NCBI GenBank assembly: GCA_016715625.1
Contig: JADJZU010000010.1
Location: 77,227 to 141,226 of the forward strand
Direction: 5' to 3'
Source: Bacteroidota bacterium
GTDB lineage: Bacteria; Bacteroidota; Bacteroidia; Chitinophagales; LD1
Length of the DNA: 64,000 nt
The notes below the pieces were generated by a model. The model ran no database searches. It was not told the DNA's origin and saw only the letters and a list, made by a program, of their open reading frames with translations. Each line of letters begins with the position of its first letter. Position 1 is the stretch's first letter. A program made the translations under genes and the position numbers. Below are positions 54,956 to 64,000 of this stretch, in pieces.

Positions 54956-55588
54956 TTGTATTTTACTAAGCTCATTTCATTTCTGTCCGCAGGGGCGGTG
55001 GTTATTCCTTTGGCCGTAGTGCTCTTTTATCGGGGCGACCTGTGGCGCAGGAACAAATTTTTAGTGCTCCTTACCGGCTATGCGCTGGGCTGCGAATTGC
55101 TGTTTTACGGTTTGGCTTCCTGTCAGGTAAACACCCTTGGGTTGGGCAGCCTGGTGCCGCTGCTCGATTTTATATGCTGTATGCTGGCCTTGGCCGGGCT
55201 GATGAAAGGTCCGCTGTGGACCCGGCCGGTGCTGGTGCTATCGGTCGGGTATTTTATCTGTGCAGCGGTGGAGTGCAGCCTTTACCAACTGGAGCGCAGC
55301 TATCCGGTCACCGATACGTATGGCAATCTGCTGCGGATAGGTATTTGCCTGTATGCGTTCTATGACCTTACCGAGCACCCGCAAGGGGCCGACCTTACGC
55401 GGGTGCCGCTGTTTTATTTTAATACGGGCCTGCTGGTGTATAGCTCGGGTACTTTGTTTCTATTTGCCATGATGAATCAGCTGATGCACGTGTTTGCCCT
55501 GTCGTGGCTGCTGCATGCCCCGCTGAGTATCTTCTTTTACAGTATGCTTGCAAAATCGATGGTATGCCTGGTTCAGACGAAATCGTAG
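54956..55588 (+). CDS. multi-pass membrane protein upstream of a histidine kinase
   Basis: 210 residues from TTG 54956, about six or seven membrane helices (LSAGAVVIPLAVVLFYRG, LVLLTGYALGCELLFYGLAS, LPDFICCMLALAG-like LLDFICCMLALAGLMKG). No known domain is visible. It overlaps the histidine kinase start by 25 bp, so it may be its sensory membrane partner. A Glu/Cys-rich third helix (CELLFYGLASCQ) is notable. Confidence 0.65.
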   Translation: MYFTKLISFLSAGAVVIPLAVVLFYRGDLWRRNKFLVLLTGYALGCELLFYGLASCQVNTLGLGSLVPLLDFICCMLALAGLMKGPLWTRPVLVLSVGYFICAAVECSLYQLERSYPVTDTYGNLLRIGICLYAFYDLTEHPQGADLTRVPLFYFNTGLLVYSSGTLFLFAMMNQLMHVFALSWLLHAPLSIFFYSMLAKSMVCLVQTKS

Positions 55589-56361
55589 TGTTCTTTGGCG
55601 GCACGCTTGCCTTGCTGCTGCTTACCGGTGGCATGGTGGTGTTTGTGCTGCGATATAGCAGGCGCATTGCCCTGCATCAGGAAGAACTGATGCAGCAGCG
55701 CGAAAAACAACAGGCCGAAATGCTGGAAGCGGTGCTGCAGGCGCAGGAAAATGCATTGCGACAGGTATCGGAAGAACTCCACGATGGGCTGGCACCGGAT
55801 ATGATGGCCGTAAACCAGCAATTGTTCCTCTACAAAAAAATGGTAGAGAAAGGCGAAGACACCACCGGGCAGTATCAAACGGTTAAAGAAATGCTGCGCC
55901 AGGCCACCGACACAGCCCGCCACCTGTCGCATCAGTTAACGCCTGCCAACATTGAGCGCTTCGGTTTGGCGGCTACCCTCAGGGAAGTGTTTGCGACCAT
56001 GAATCAAACCGATGAACTGCACCGGGAACTGCAGGCCGAAGACTCTTTTGTGCGCTTGCAGGTGCGCGATGAGCTGATGCTCTATAGAATAGTGCAGGAA
56101 CTGCTGCACAATACCATGAAGTATGCCCGGGCCAGTACCTTTACGGTGCAATTGCGCGTGGAAGGGCAGCAGGCTGTGATGGTGGTGAGCGACAATGGCA
56201 TTGGTTTTTCTACCACTGCCACTCCCGCCAACTACGGAATTGGCCTCAAGAACGTAGAAAGCCGCGTGCAGGTGCTGGGAGGCGAATGGCAGTTAACCTC
56301 CGCTTCGGACCGGGGCACTTCTTTTGTGTTTAAAATCCCTTTTCATCCTTACAAAATCTGA
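55564..56361 (+). CDS. sensor histidine kinase, HisKA_3/NarX-type
   Basis: 265 residues. One membrane helix (VVFFGGTLALLLLTGGMVVF), coiled coil (HQEELMQQREKQQAEMLEAV), DHp with the phospho-acceptor in SEELHDGLAPDMMAVNQQLF, and an HATPase with N-box QELLHNTMKYARA, D-box DNGIGFS and G-box YGIGLKNVESRV. Pairs with the response regulator 3 bp downstream; input may come from the upstream membrane protein. Confidence 0.9.
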   Translation: MPGSDEIVVFFGGTLALLLLTGGMVVFVLRYSRRIALHQEELMQQREKQQAEMLEAVLQAQENALRQVSEELHDGLAPDMMAVNQQLFLYKKMVEKGEDTTGQYQTVKEMLRQATDTARHLSHQLTPANIERFGLAATLREVFATMNQTDELHRELQAEDSFVRLQVRDELMLYRIVQELLHNTMKYARASTFTVQLRVEGQQAVMVVSDNGIGFSTTATPANYGIGLKNVESRVQVLGGEWQLTSASDRGTSFVFKIPFHPYKI

Positions 56362-56364
56362 TGT

Positions 56365-57012
56365 ATGCCTATTCGCGTATTTATTGCCGATGACCATAAG
56401 CTGTTTCGGCTCGGACTTATCAATATACTACAGCAATTTGATGGCGTGCAGGTGGCCGGTGAAGCCGAAAACGGCCTTGTGCTGCTGCAAAGCATCAACG
56501 GCATCACCACCGACCTTGTGCTGCTCGACATCAACATGCCCGAAATGGATGGCTTGACCGCCCTGCCTTTGTTGCTGAAAGAGCATCCGCGCCTCAAGGT
56601 GATTATGCTGAGCATGCACACAGGCGATAACTACGTGCAGCAATGTATTGAGCTGGGTGCCTGCGGCTACCTGAGCAAAAATGCCGACCCCGATGAAATA
56701 GAAGAAGCCATCCACAGCGTGCACGAAAACGGTTTTTACTTTAACCAAAGCACCGGCAAGCAAATGCTGCAAAACATGGTGCGCAAGAGCAAACTGATTC
56801 CCAAGTTTGATCAACTTGAAATCACCTTTACTGAAATCGAAGTGCAGGTGATGCAGCTGGTCTGTCAGGAGTATACCTCGCAGGAAATATCCGAAAAACT
56901 AAGCATCAGTAAAAGAACGGTGGAGGACGTAAAAACAAGAATTAATAAAAAAACGGGAACCAAATCATCCATTGGTATCGTCCTTTATGCAGCCAAGCAG
57001 AATTTGATCTGA
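56365..57012 (+). CDS. NarL/FixJ-family response regulator
   Basis: 215 residues. Receiver: RVFIADDHKLFRLGLINILQ with acidic pocket, phospho-acceptor Asp in DLVLLDINMPEMDGLTALPL, Thr/Ser VIMLSMHTGDN and Lys YLSKNADPDEIEEAI. LuxR-type HTH at the C-terminus (CQEYTSQEISEKLSISKRTV). Cognate of the kinase at 55564. The two palindromes 25 bp downstream may be its operators. Confidence 0.95.
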   Translation: MPIRVFIADDHKLFRLGLINILQQFDGVQVAGEAENGLVLLQSINGITTDLVLLDINMPEMDGLTALPLLLKEHPRLKVIMLSMHTGDNYVQQCIELGACGYLSKNADPDEIEEAIHSVHENGFYFNQSTGKQMLQNMVRKSKLIPKFDQLEITFTEIEVQVMQLVCQEYTSQEISEKLSISKRTVEDVKTRINKKTGTKSSIGIVLYAAKQNLI

Positions 57013-57036
57013 TTCAGGCCCATTTTTTAACAAAAT

Positions 57037-57074
57037 ACCGTACATGTACGGTGCAAATACCGTACATGTACGGT
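57037..57074. promoter_or_regulatory. two identical 16-bp palindromes, predicted operators
   Basis: ACCGTACATGTACGGT occurs at 57037-57052 and again at 57059-57074, centre to centre 22 bp, about two helical turns. Each is a perfect palindrome. They lie between the response regulator stop and the small gene at 57126. A dimeric LuxR-type or TetR-type regulator binding cooperatively is a natural reading. Confidence 0.7.
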
Positions 57075-57125
57075 GTGACAGCCTCTTTGTTTCACTCACC
57101 TTTGGGCCATCAAAATGGATAAACG

Positions 57126-57347
57126 ATGGCTACTTACTACGAACTACCGAACGAACACAAAACGAAACTCCCCAAAACGACAGCTACTGAGGAGCGCAGC
57201 AAAATGCTGCAAGCCCTGCACGATGCCCTGGTGCTTTATTACAACGGACACGAGCGGCAGGCCGTGGAAGCCGCGCTGAAGCGGGGCGGCCGGCCGGTGA
57301 ACTATCAGGAACTGGAAACCCTGTGGAACAGCGGTGCGCTGTGCTAG
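57126..57347 (+). CDS. small protein of unknown function downstream of twin palindromes
   Basis: 73 residues: MATYYELPNEHKTKLPKTTA, ERSKMLQALHDALVLYYNGH and ALKRGGRPVNYQELETLWNS. Helical and charged, no domain recognised. 52 bp after the second palindrome, so the likely target of that operator. Followed by another small frame. Confidence 0.6.
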   Translation: MATYYELPNEHKTKLPKTTATEERSKMLQALHDALVLYYNGHERQAVEAALKRGGRPVNYQELETLWNSGALC

Positions 57348-57395
57348 CACGAGAGGATGGGCAGCCGTGGCGCTGCCGGAATATGGTTGAACAAG

Positions 57396-57533
57396 ATGGA
57401 AGCGAATATGAAAAGAAGTGAAATGTATGTGAACCGAGCGGCCCGGGTGCCGGCTATACCCCCGGTGATTGTGAAACCCGACCCCGAGGAGGAGAAAAAG
57501 AAAAAACCGGCCGAAGGGGGCCCAAAAAAGTAA
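57396..57533 (+). CDS. small basic proline/lysine-rich protein, 45 residues
   Basis: ATG at 57396 opens MEANMKRSEMYVNRAARVP and continues to EEEKKKKPAEGGPKK with stop at 57531-57533. The tail is charged and low-complexity. In-line with the gene before it, 48 bp apart. It may be real and coregulated, or a chance frame; no homologue recognised. Confidence 0.4.
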   Translation: MEANMKRSEMYVNRAARVPAIPPVIVKPDPEEEKKKKPAEGGPKK

Positions 57534-57766
57534 AAGAAAACAGGCGGACCCGCAACGGCTGCTGAAAGAATAAAAAATGAAATTGACACTCCGCTATATG
57601 TTTTTCCCCTGACATGAGCCAACATTCCGCATTGCTTGGCCGGTTTCTTGAGTTTTGTTTTTCCGGCCCTGCATGCGGGTGTGGAGCGTTCTTATATATA
57701 GTATTAGAAAAATAAAAACCGCGGAAGCCGAAAAGCGGATTACAGAGTAGGCGAGAAAATATAGCT

Positions 57767-58849
57767 ATGAATAAAATATTTACCACTTGCTTATTGGTGA
57801 TTTGTGGAATATCGACTGCTTTATCTGCGGGTGATGGGGAGAACAGCAAAAAGGAAACCGGGGATTTAAGCAGGTCTGATGCTTACAAAGTTTTTATAGC
57901 CAGTTATTGAGCACTAACAATGGTGCGGTTCTTGCACCATCTGCCATACTAACGATTAGTGATAAAAGTTCGTTAGATGTCTCATTGCCGATATACCCAT
58001 GGGTAGCGCCCCGGGCAAAGTATGATGGGGAGGCCCAAAAAGTTGAATTAGGAACCCAAATAGCTAACGCTTGTAATACAGATGGCAATAATGGGCTTGA
58101 AGGCATCACATTTGACGAAAGTGCCCAACAATTCTATTTGCTAATTGAAAAAACCGCTGACGGAAAGAACGCAATTATCTTTAAGGGAAAGGTTGCTAAA
58201 GATGCATTTACCTTAGAAAAATCATTCAAATTAGACTTAGTAACCGGATTTCGTTACTCCGATATCTATTTAAAGGATACGACTCTTTATTTACTTAGAA
58301 GTAAAAAGGTGAATACTTTATTGATACTATCAAGTACAGGTAACTTAGGAAAAGAAGGCTCAACCGAAATTGCGAGCAGATATATCTCGTATCATCAAGG
58401 AGCTTGAATCGAATAAAATCAACACGAACTTAGAAGCTATCGTAGTTGACGACAATAATGAAATATTTATAGCAAGTGATAATAAAGAAGGCGGCAAATG
58501 TGAGACTGCCACCAGCTCGCTTACTGCTTTTGTTAAATTAAAATGGGATAATACCAGTGCTAAACCAGAAGCTAAACCGGAGCCTAAAAAAACAGAAGAA
58601 GACCCACGTGCCTCGCTTACTATCGATTGTTTAAGCGACACTGTATATTGTAGCGCAGCCTCAGCCTGTAAGATAGGTAATGATGATCCATTTTGCGGCT
58701 ACAAACTTATCTGGAACCCATTTACAAACTGTAAACAACTGATTAAGGGGCATTGTGATACGCTATTGCTGAATGCTCTACCTGTAAAAAAGTCGATAAA
58801 CAGAGCCGAGCGGAGAAGGGAAAAATGGAAGAAGCAGCAGATGAAATGA
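57767..58849 (+). pseudogene. exported SdiA-regulated/phytase-like beta-propeller protein (frameshifted)
   Basis: Signal peptide MNKIFTTCLLVICGISTALS from ATG 57767. After a shift near 57908 the body reads QIANACNTDGNNGLEGITFD, ESAQQFYLLIEKTADGKNAI and LDLVTGFRYSDIYLKDTTLY. After a second shift near 58375: DISRIIKELESNKINTNLEA and DDNNEIFIASDNKEGG. The NGLEGITFD and LEAIVVDDNNEIFIASD blocks match SdiA-regulated and esterase-like-phytase propellers. C-terminus is cysteine-rich (CLSDTVYCSAASACKIG). The 3' end overlaps the next gene by 25 bp. Metal or surface role unknown. Confidence 0.65.
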
Positions 58850-59838
58850 AGAAATATTTAAGTGAAGCTGATTCATTACAAAACTTACTCGAAAAGGTGG
58901 AGGATATAATTGCTATAAAGAAAATTGATAAAGATACCGCTACGAGTCAACTGGAAAAAAGGATAGATGAACTAGAGAGCGCATATGGCAAAGCATCGCG
59001 TAAGGCTACTTATTATCAAAAAAAGGCAGATATGTATATTGAACAAAGTAAAGTGCCTTGCAAAAAGGGATGCAAAAATGTTTACAAGGCAGTACCGGTG
59101 GGTGAGCCGTTAACGCTTGAGTTAAGTGGCATTAATCCTTACAAATACGATGTAGCAATAAAAGGAGAGCCAGTTAGCACGAGCAACTTGCAATCATTTG
59201 AGTTGCTGATGCAGGCCATTCAACGCGCATTTGGAGGGCAGTATCCGGTACTTGGTGAAGTAAATAGGGACTTTACAAGCCAGGATTCAACTAGTAATAA
59301 GTTTCTGCCTGATATATGCGATCCTTGCACAAGTAGACTTAATGATATAGCAGGATGGTTTAGGGAAGAGGCATTATTTGATGCTAATTCGGAAGATCTT
59401 AAAAATGTAAGAAAAGAGCTACAAAAATCCATCGAAACATGTGCCCCGGAATGTGAATCGGATATAAAGGCATTAAAAGCATTAGAAAAACTTACCGTCA
59501 GATTAATAGAAATAGCTGATTCTTTGGAACGATATGATTATCTAGTTAATGATATAGAAAGCCGAAGAGATCAATTTGTGTGCCTTTACAAAAGTTTGCT
59601 GAACGATAATAACAGCAATTGTTTTCATGAGATAATCATAGATTTAAGAGGTGCACGAAGTGCAATTAAATCGGATATTATTCTCATGCGGGCAATACAA
59701 AAAGTTGTAGGGGAAAAATATAAAATAACAGCAATTGAATTTAAAAATTATGAGAAACCCCTGGATGCCAGGGCCAGTGAACTTAAAACAGATTTGATGA
59801 GAATGATGTGGTCTTTGATTCCTTATCTATCAGACTAA
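58825..59838 (+). CDS. coiled-coil, cysteine-rich protein of unknown function
   Basis: 337 residues with long helices and cysteine pairs: SLQNLLEKVEDIIAIKKIDK, SQLEKRIDELESAYGKASRK, then CKKGCKNVYKAVPVGEPLTL and DICDPCTSRLNDIAG. Likely periplasmic, as part of the exported cluster. It ends at 59838, but the next 55 bp in another frame read FPESYPFG and VIPEVDHLTDYTPG into the barrel protein, so this and the next entry may be one gene broken by one or two indels. No family recognised. Confidence 0.6.
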   Translation: MEEAADEMKKYLSEADSLQNLLEKVEDIIAIKKIDKDTATSQLEKRIDELESAYGKASRKATYYQKKADMYIEQSKVPCKKGCKNVYKAVPVGEPLTLELSGINPYKYDVAIKGEPVSTSNLQSFELLMQAIQRAFGGQYPVLGEVNRDFTSQDSTSNKFLPDICDPCTSRLNDIAGWFREEALFDANSEDLKNVRKELQKSIETCAPECESDIKALKALEKLTVRLIEIADSLERYDYLVNDIESRRDQFVCLYKSLLNDNNSNCFHEIIIDLRGARSAIKSDIILMRAIQKVVGEKYKITAIEFKNYEKPLDARASELKTDLMRMMWSLIPYLSD

Positions 59839-59893
59839 GCCGGGCGGTGCTTGAGTTCCCGGAAAGTTACCCCTTCGGTTTGTAATACCGGAA

Positions 59894-60544
59894 GTGGATC
59901 ATTTAACGGATTACACCCCCGGCGTTGCTGCTAATTTAAAATTGAAAGAAGGTGTTGCCTCAATAGCTACTTACACTTCCGATTCTAGCAAATACAAATT
60001 CAGCATACCTACCTGCCGTGGTGTTCACTTCGCTTTTGGCAGTGGATTAGTGCTAACAGGGTTCCCACAGGCTAAGTATGGGCTTTATAACGATTCGCTC
60101 TGGGGGCAGAGTCCGTTTACAGGGAATGATACTTTGCTTGCTGCCGGTAGAAGATTGGAGCGACTGAGTGACAGAGACGTACGTAATGAAGTTAATGTTG
60201 GCATAGGCTTTCAGGCATTTGTATCGTACAGAGCTGCAAATTACTGTTACATAGGCGGCACTTTGGGCGTGGCCTATAGTTCGGACAACAGCGTATCATT
60301 GCTTATCGGACCGAGCTTCCTGGCCGGTAAAAAAGTGAAGCTCGGTATCAGTGCCGGCTATGCGCTGTCAACTTACCAAACACCAACCGGAAACTACACT
60401 ATAGGGGACACAAAGGGTTCGCGTAGTGCTGGGTTTGTTAATTACAACGATAACAGAATCACCTACGACACGCGCTTGCGCAGCAACTGGTTCGCAAGCT
60501 TAACATTAGATTTTGGCTCATTTACCGCAAAACCTAGAAAGTAG
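59894..60544 (+). CDS. outer-membrane beta-barrel protein, C-terminal part
   Basis: 216 residues from GTG 59894, with no signal peptide, but with alternating strands typical of a small barrel: CRGVHFAFGSGLVLTGFP, CYIGGTLGVAYSSDNSVSLL, LGISAGYALSTYQT and SNWFASLTLDFGSFTAKPRK. The frame is open back to 59855, and the lack of a signal peptide suggests it is the C-terminal part of the preceding gene. Could be a porin-like partner for the coiled-coil region. Confidence 0.6.
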   Translation: MDHLTDYTPGVAANLKLKEGVASIATYTSDSSKYKFSIPTCRGVHFAFGSGLVLTGFPQAKYGLYNDSLWGQSPFTGNDTLLAAGRRLERLSDRDVRNEVNVGIGFQAFVSYRAANYCYIGGTLGVAYSSDNSVSLLIGPSFLAGKKVKLGISAGYALSTYQTPTGNYTIGDTKGSRSAGFVNYNDNRITYDTRLRSNWFASLTLDFGSFTAKPRK

Positions 60545-60574
60545 CAAAACCCCACTATGACACATCAAAATAAC

Positions 60575-61662
60575 ATGGCTATGAAAAAATATATATTACT
60601 AAGCGCAGCGTTCACAATTTTAGCATTTGCCTTTCATGGGTGCAGTAAGAAAGACGAGCCTAAACTTTCAGACGTACTAACGGTTAGGATAGACACTACG
60701 GAGTTGACCAAACCGGAGATAGAACTAAACGTATCGGACACGGTTGCCTATAAGGTAGCTATTGCTTTAAAAAGCCATGGCTTTAAAGGGACAGCTATTG
60801 CATTTCAGTTAAGTATTACAGAGGCACTATTACTTATAACGGCAGAAAAGCTTAACCTTGCATAATTTCTCAAAAGTTTTTACTGATGTGACGGATACGT
60901 TGAGATTGACACTAAGACCGGTGTTGTTTTCAATCCCAGTGTTTCATTTAATCTAAGGGCACAAGCCGGTAATGATGTTTTGATTTAACCCAGTTAATCC
61001 GGTTTAACTTAATTCAAAACCTGAAGTAAAAGACACCGCTTTATTCTCGAGAGCCGCGATTTTCTTTAAGCTAGATTCCATAAACTCTATTGCCTTACCT
61101 TACCTGAATGTTACACTTGCAACAGATACTGCATTACGTGGATTGCAAGTTTTGTTTTCTTCAAGCACCGGTACGTTTCCAGTTTCAAATACTGCTGTTA
61201 TTGACAACAACGGACTGGCACGTGTCCGGTTAAATTTAGACGTAACTCAACCATTCTTAACGCAAGCGGTTATTAGTGCACAATTACAAACAACAATACC
61301 CTATAGTGTAGATACTGCTATTGCTATTTTTTTCGGAGGCAAGGGCCATACAAGCCATTCAGCCGGTGCTGGAAGTGCAACCCGCAACTATAGTAGCAGC
61401 TGATTCAAGTTCTATTTCTGTTATAAAAATTATAACCACTCCACCCTTTTTAGCAGGCAGAACTGTGAACTTTAAAACGTCTTTAGGTAAGTTTCTTTTT
61501 GCTAATGCACCACTGAACGATTATTCCACTACATTCGACAACAACGGTGTGGCCAAAGCCTACTTGTATGAGAATGATACCGCTCAAACAGGCAAAGCCA
61601 TTGTGCTGGTGAAGTATTATAACAACCTGACAATTGATACATCTGTGGATATTATTGAGTAG
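60575..61662 (+). pseudogene. lipoprotein with Ig-like (Big_1/invasin-type) domains (frameshifted)
   Basis: Lipoprotein signal MAMKKYILLSAAFTILAFAF then HGC. Recovered downstream in three frames: VSDTVAYKVAIALKSHGFKG, GVVFNPSVSFNLRAQAGND, and two Ig-like units each with a DNNG turn (TAVIDNNGLARVRLNLDVTQ; TTFDNNGVAKAYLYENDTAQ). Frame breaks near 60810, 60870, 60910, 60960-61000 and 61340. Ends TIDTSVDIIE at 61662. Probably an outer-membrane or surface adhesin-like protein, the last of the exported cluster. Confidence 0.6.
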
Positions 61663-61808
61663 ATACTACTTGTGTGTTTAGGCATAGTACCCTACTAAGG
61701 GAAAATAATTTTAATGAAGCAGATACCCGTTTCCCATTTGCGAATATTTTGCGCTACATCGTCTGAAATGACTGAATTTCAGAATATACAATGCATAAAA
61801 CTTATAAC

Positions 61809-62411
61809 ATGCTAAGAGAATTTTTTCCCACTACAAACATTGGTGCAAGTATTTATGGAGGTTTCTTACATGATCAAAACTGTTTCTGTAAGGTTTTGAC
61901 ATGAAACAAACCTTGCAGAAACACTCATAGATATTAATCAGTTCCTAAAAACAAATGGTTATGAAGGTGTTCAGGCAGAAGAATTTGATGAGACAAATAG
62001 CTACAGAAATGAACCAGTAACAATTGCACCACATGGTTATCAAGACCAATTAGTTCTTTACATCGAACGAGATGAAGTTGCTAAGACGCTGGTTGATTTT
62101 TTGATTAATGAATTGAAAAGATTCAGGGATGAAAGAGATTGGGAGCAATTTCATAATCCAAAAGATCTGTCTATTGCTCTTTCTATTGAGGCGAATGAAT
62201 TGTTAGAGCAATTTCTTTGGAAGGATTCATCCGATGCTGATGCTGAAATGGTAAAAGAGAGTTAGCTGATGTGTTTTCATTTGCCTTATTGTTGCTTGAG
62301 AAATACAAATTCAATTTAGAGGAAATAGTTATCGATAAACTTCAACGTAACAGGGAGAAATATCCTATAGCTAAAGCCAAGGGCACAGCTAAAAAGTATA
62401 ATCAACTATAG
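61809..62411 (+). pseudogene. MazG-like nucleotide pyrophosphohydrolase (frameshifted)
   Basis: All-alpha NTP pyrophosphatase fold. The core is intact: LKRFRDERDWEQFHNPKDLS, IEANELLEQFLWKDSSDADA and, after a shift near 62262, ELADVFSFALLLLEKYKFNL and IDKLQRNREKYPIAKAKGTA. The ExxE...ExxD metal set is present (EANELLE, ELADVFS). An N-terminal part from ATG 61809 (MLREFFPTTNIGASIYGGFL) joins it after shifts near 61895 and may be a separate small domain. It hydrolyses nucleoside triphosphates. It lies 7 bp before a helicase/nuclease gene, a probable two-gene unit. Confidence 0.7.
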
Positions 62412-62418
62412 AATCATC

Positions 62419-64000
62419 ATGATAGTATATCAAGCAACTAAAGCAGAATTCAATAATGATGTTTTTAATGATGTAATTGATAAAAGGATACTTGCGTCCT
62501 TCAAAGATCGGCTTAATAGAAGTACTGCAATCAATGAAATTCAATCTTGGAAAAACTCTATGCAATACATGTATAAAGTTTTATCCGATGATACTATTCC
62601 TGATGATTGCGGTATTGCTATTGAATACGAGGTGCCTCAGTCATCTAAGCGCGTGGATTTTATTATTACTGGTATAAATGAAGAAAATAAAGAGCATGTC
62701 ATAATTATTGAATTAAAACAGTGGTCTACTGCTTCAATTTCTGATAAAGATGCTATTGTCAATACAGTTGTAAATCGCAGACTAGGTGAGCATACGCATC
62801 CTTCTTATCAGGCATGGTCGTATGCTAGTTTGCTATATGGCTTTAATGAGACGGTTGTTAGTGATGGAATCAATCTTAAACCTTGTGCATACCTGCACAA
62901 TTATGAGCCTGATGATGTTATCACAAATGAGCACTACAAAGATCATCTAGATAAGGCACCTGTTTATTTAAAGGGTGATGCAGGTAAACTTCGTGATTTC
63001 ATTAAGCAACACGTAAAGTATGGTGACAATAGAAATATTCTTTATAGGATAGAGAATAGCAGAATACGGCCTTCGAAAATGCTTGCTGACAGTCTTGTGA
63101 AAATGCTGAAGGGCAATCCGGAGTTTGTAATGATAGATGATCAAAAGCTCGTCTATGAAACCGCTGTAGCTTTATCCATGAAAGCCTCTGAAAAAAATAA
63201 AAAGGTACTTATCGTTAAAGGCGGTCCGGGTACCGGTAAATCTGTTGTTGCCATTAATCTTTTAGTAAATCTTACCAAAAAAGGTTTGGTCACTAAATAT
63301 GTTTCCAAAAACGCAGCGCCACGTGCCGTTTATGAAAGTAGACTAACCGGTACTTTACGTAAAACCGAAATTTCAAATTTGTTTGCAGGGTCAGGTGCCT
63401 TTGTAACTACAGAACCAAATACTTTTGACGTTTTAATAGGTGATGAGGCACATCGCTTGAACAAGTATTCAGGCTTTACTCAAATCTCGGTGAAAACCAA
63501 GTCAAAGAGATCATAAGATCCGCTAAATGTTCCATCTTTTTTATTGACGAAGACCAAAGGGTAACCTTAAAGGATATTGGCTCAATTCAGCAAATATCAA
63601 TATGGGCTCACAAGTATGATGCTGAAATTGTGACGATGGAACTTAGTTCTCAGTTTCGATGTGGTGGTTCAGATGGTTACCTTGCTTGGCTTGACAACGT
63701 TTTACAAATTCGAGAGACTGCAAATTATCGATTGGAAAAGTCAGATTATGATTTCAAAATTTTTTCAGATCCAAATGATTTAAGACAGGCTATTGTTGAG
63801 AAGAATAAGATTGCCAATAAAGCAAGATTGGTAGCAGGTTATTGTTGGAGATGGAATAGCCGAAATGATCCATCAAAATTAGACGTGGTTATACCTGAGT
63901 TTAATTTCGGTATGAAATGGAATCTTACTAATGATGGCAGTTTGTGGATTATTAGTCTGGACTCAGTTAATGAGGTTGGTTGTATTCATACATGCCAAGG
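62419..64000 (+). pseudogene. DUF2075-type helicase with N-terminal PD-(D/E)XK nuclease (partial, one frameshift)
   Basis: Starts MIVYQATKAEFNNDVFND. A PD-(D/E)XK-like core (KRVDFIITGINEENKEHVII then IELKQWS) precedes a superfamily-1-like ATPase: Walker A VKGGPGTGKSVVAINLLVN, Walker B DVLIGDEAHRLNKYSG, then FIDEDQRVTLKDIGSIQ and SSQFRCGGSDGYLAWLDN. A single missing base near 63477 breaks the frame, so the second half continues to the window edge, where it is truncated. Nuclease-helicase fusions of this type are linked to defence islands. Function here is inferred from context. Confidence 0.75.

Overview
The window looks like a chromosomal contig of a Bacteroidota bacterium, most likely in or near the Chitinophagales/Sphingobacteriales. 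Evidence: several secreted proteins end in type IX secretion (T9SS) sorting domains; SprB-like repeats occur; the order uppS-bamA-three ompH/skp-murI is the Bacteroidota envelope cluster; a DUF2723 GT-C protein and a split (two-gene) transketolase are present; and TAnnTTTG/TAnnTTCG-type -7 promoter motifs precede several genes. I saw no tRNA or rRNA genes, CRISPR arrays, transposases or integrases.

Layout. 0-20 kb is a mosaic of lipid/CoA metabolism and secreted hydrolases: a broken acyl-CoA dehydrogenase, a PlsC-like acyltransferase, a T9SS beta-helix protein, a DEAD-box helicase, a serine hydrolase, a T9SS alpha/beta hydrolase, an amidase, an SCP2 protein, a T9SS subtilase, a DUF2805/DUF2256/flavin-reductase group, an ABC-2 transporter with a LolA-like protein, and a penicillin-acylase (S45) homologue. 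19-24.8 kb is accessory: a leucine-zipper/winged-helix protein with an internal 42-bp VNTR, two exported proteins (one with a DnaJ-type zinc region), an old-yellow-enzyme homologue, a twin-hairpin repeat, and an NYN-LOTUS gene with a membrane coiled-coil partner. 24.8-28.5 kb is icmF (fused isobutyryl-CoA mutase); its 3' end is duplicated around a small accessory gene.

28.5-38.7 kb carries the two transketolase genes, separated by a sulfatase and two vWA proteins, then an ECF sigma factor operon and a SprB-like T9SS protein. 38.7-57 kb is the conserved core: a DUF1295 reductase, uppS, bamA, ompH x3, murI, DUF2723, pyrH, frr, rsmI, purS, pssA, pepP, ppx, and a membrane protein/histidine kinase/response regulator unit followed by two identical 16-bp palindromes. 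57-64 kb is accessory again: a run of exported proteins (beta-propeller, cysteine-rich coiled-coil, outer-membrane barrel, Ig-like lipoprotein), then a MazG-like pyrophosphohydrolase next to a PD-(D/E)XK/helicase (DUF2075) protein that runs off the end.

Many genes (roughly 17) are interrupted by single-base indels, often in homopolymers, including the essential uppS. This points to uncorrected sequencing error at least in part, so I give the reconstructed gene extents and name the lesions. The conserved core is nearly free of them. The most interesting structures are the icmF 3'-end duplication (a 60-63 bp direct repeat whose four substitutions are all synonymous), the palindrome-bearing 42-bp repeats in the winged-helix gene, the operator-like palindromes after the response regulator, and the MazG-like/DUF2075 pair.
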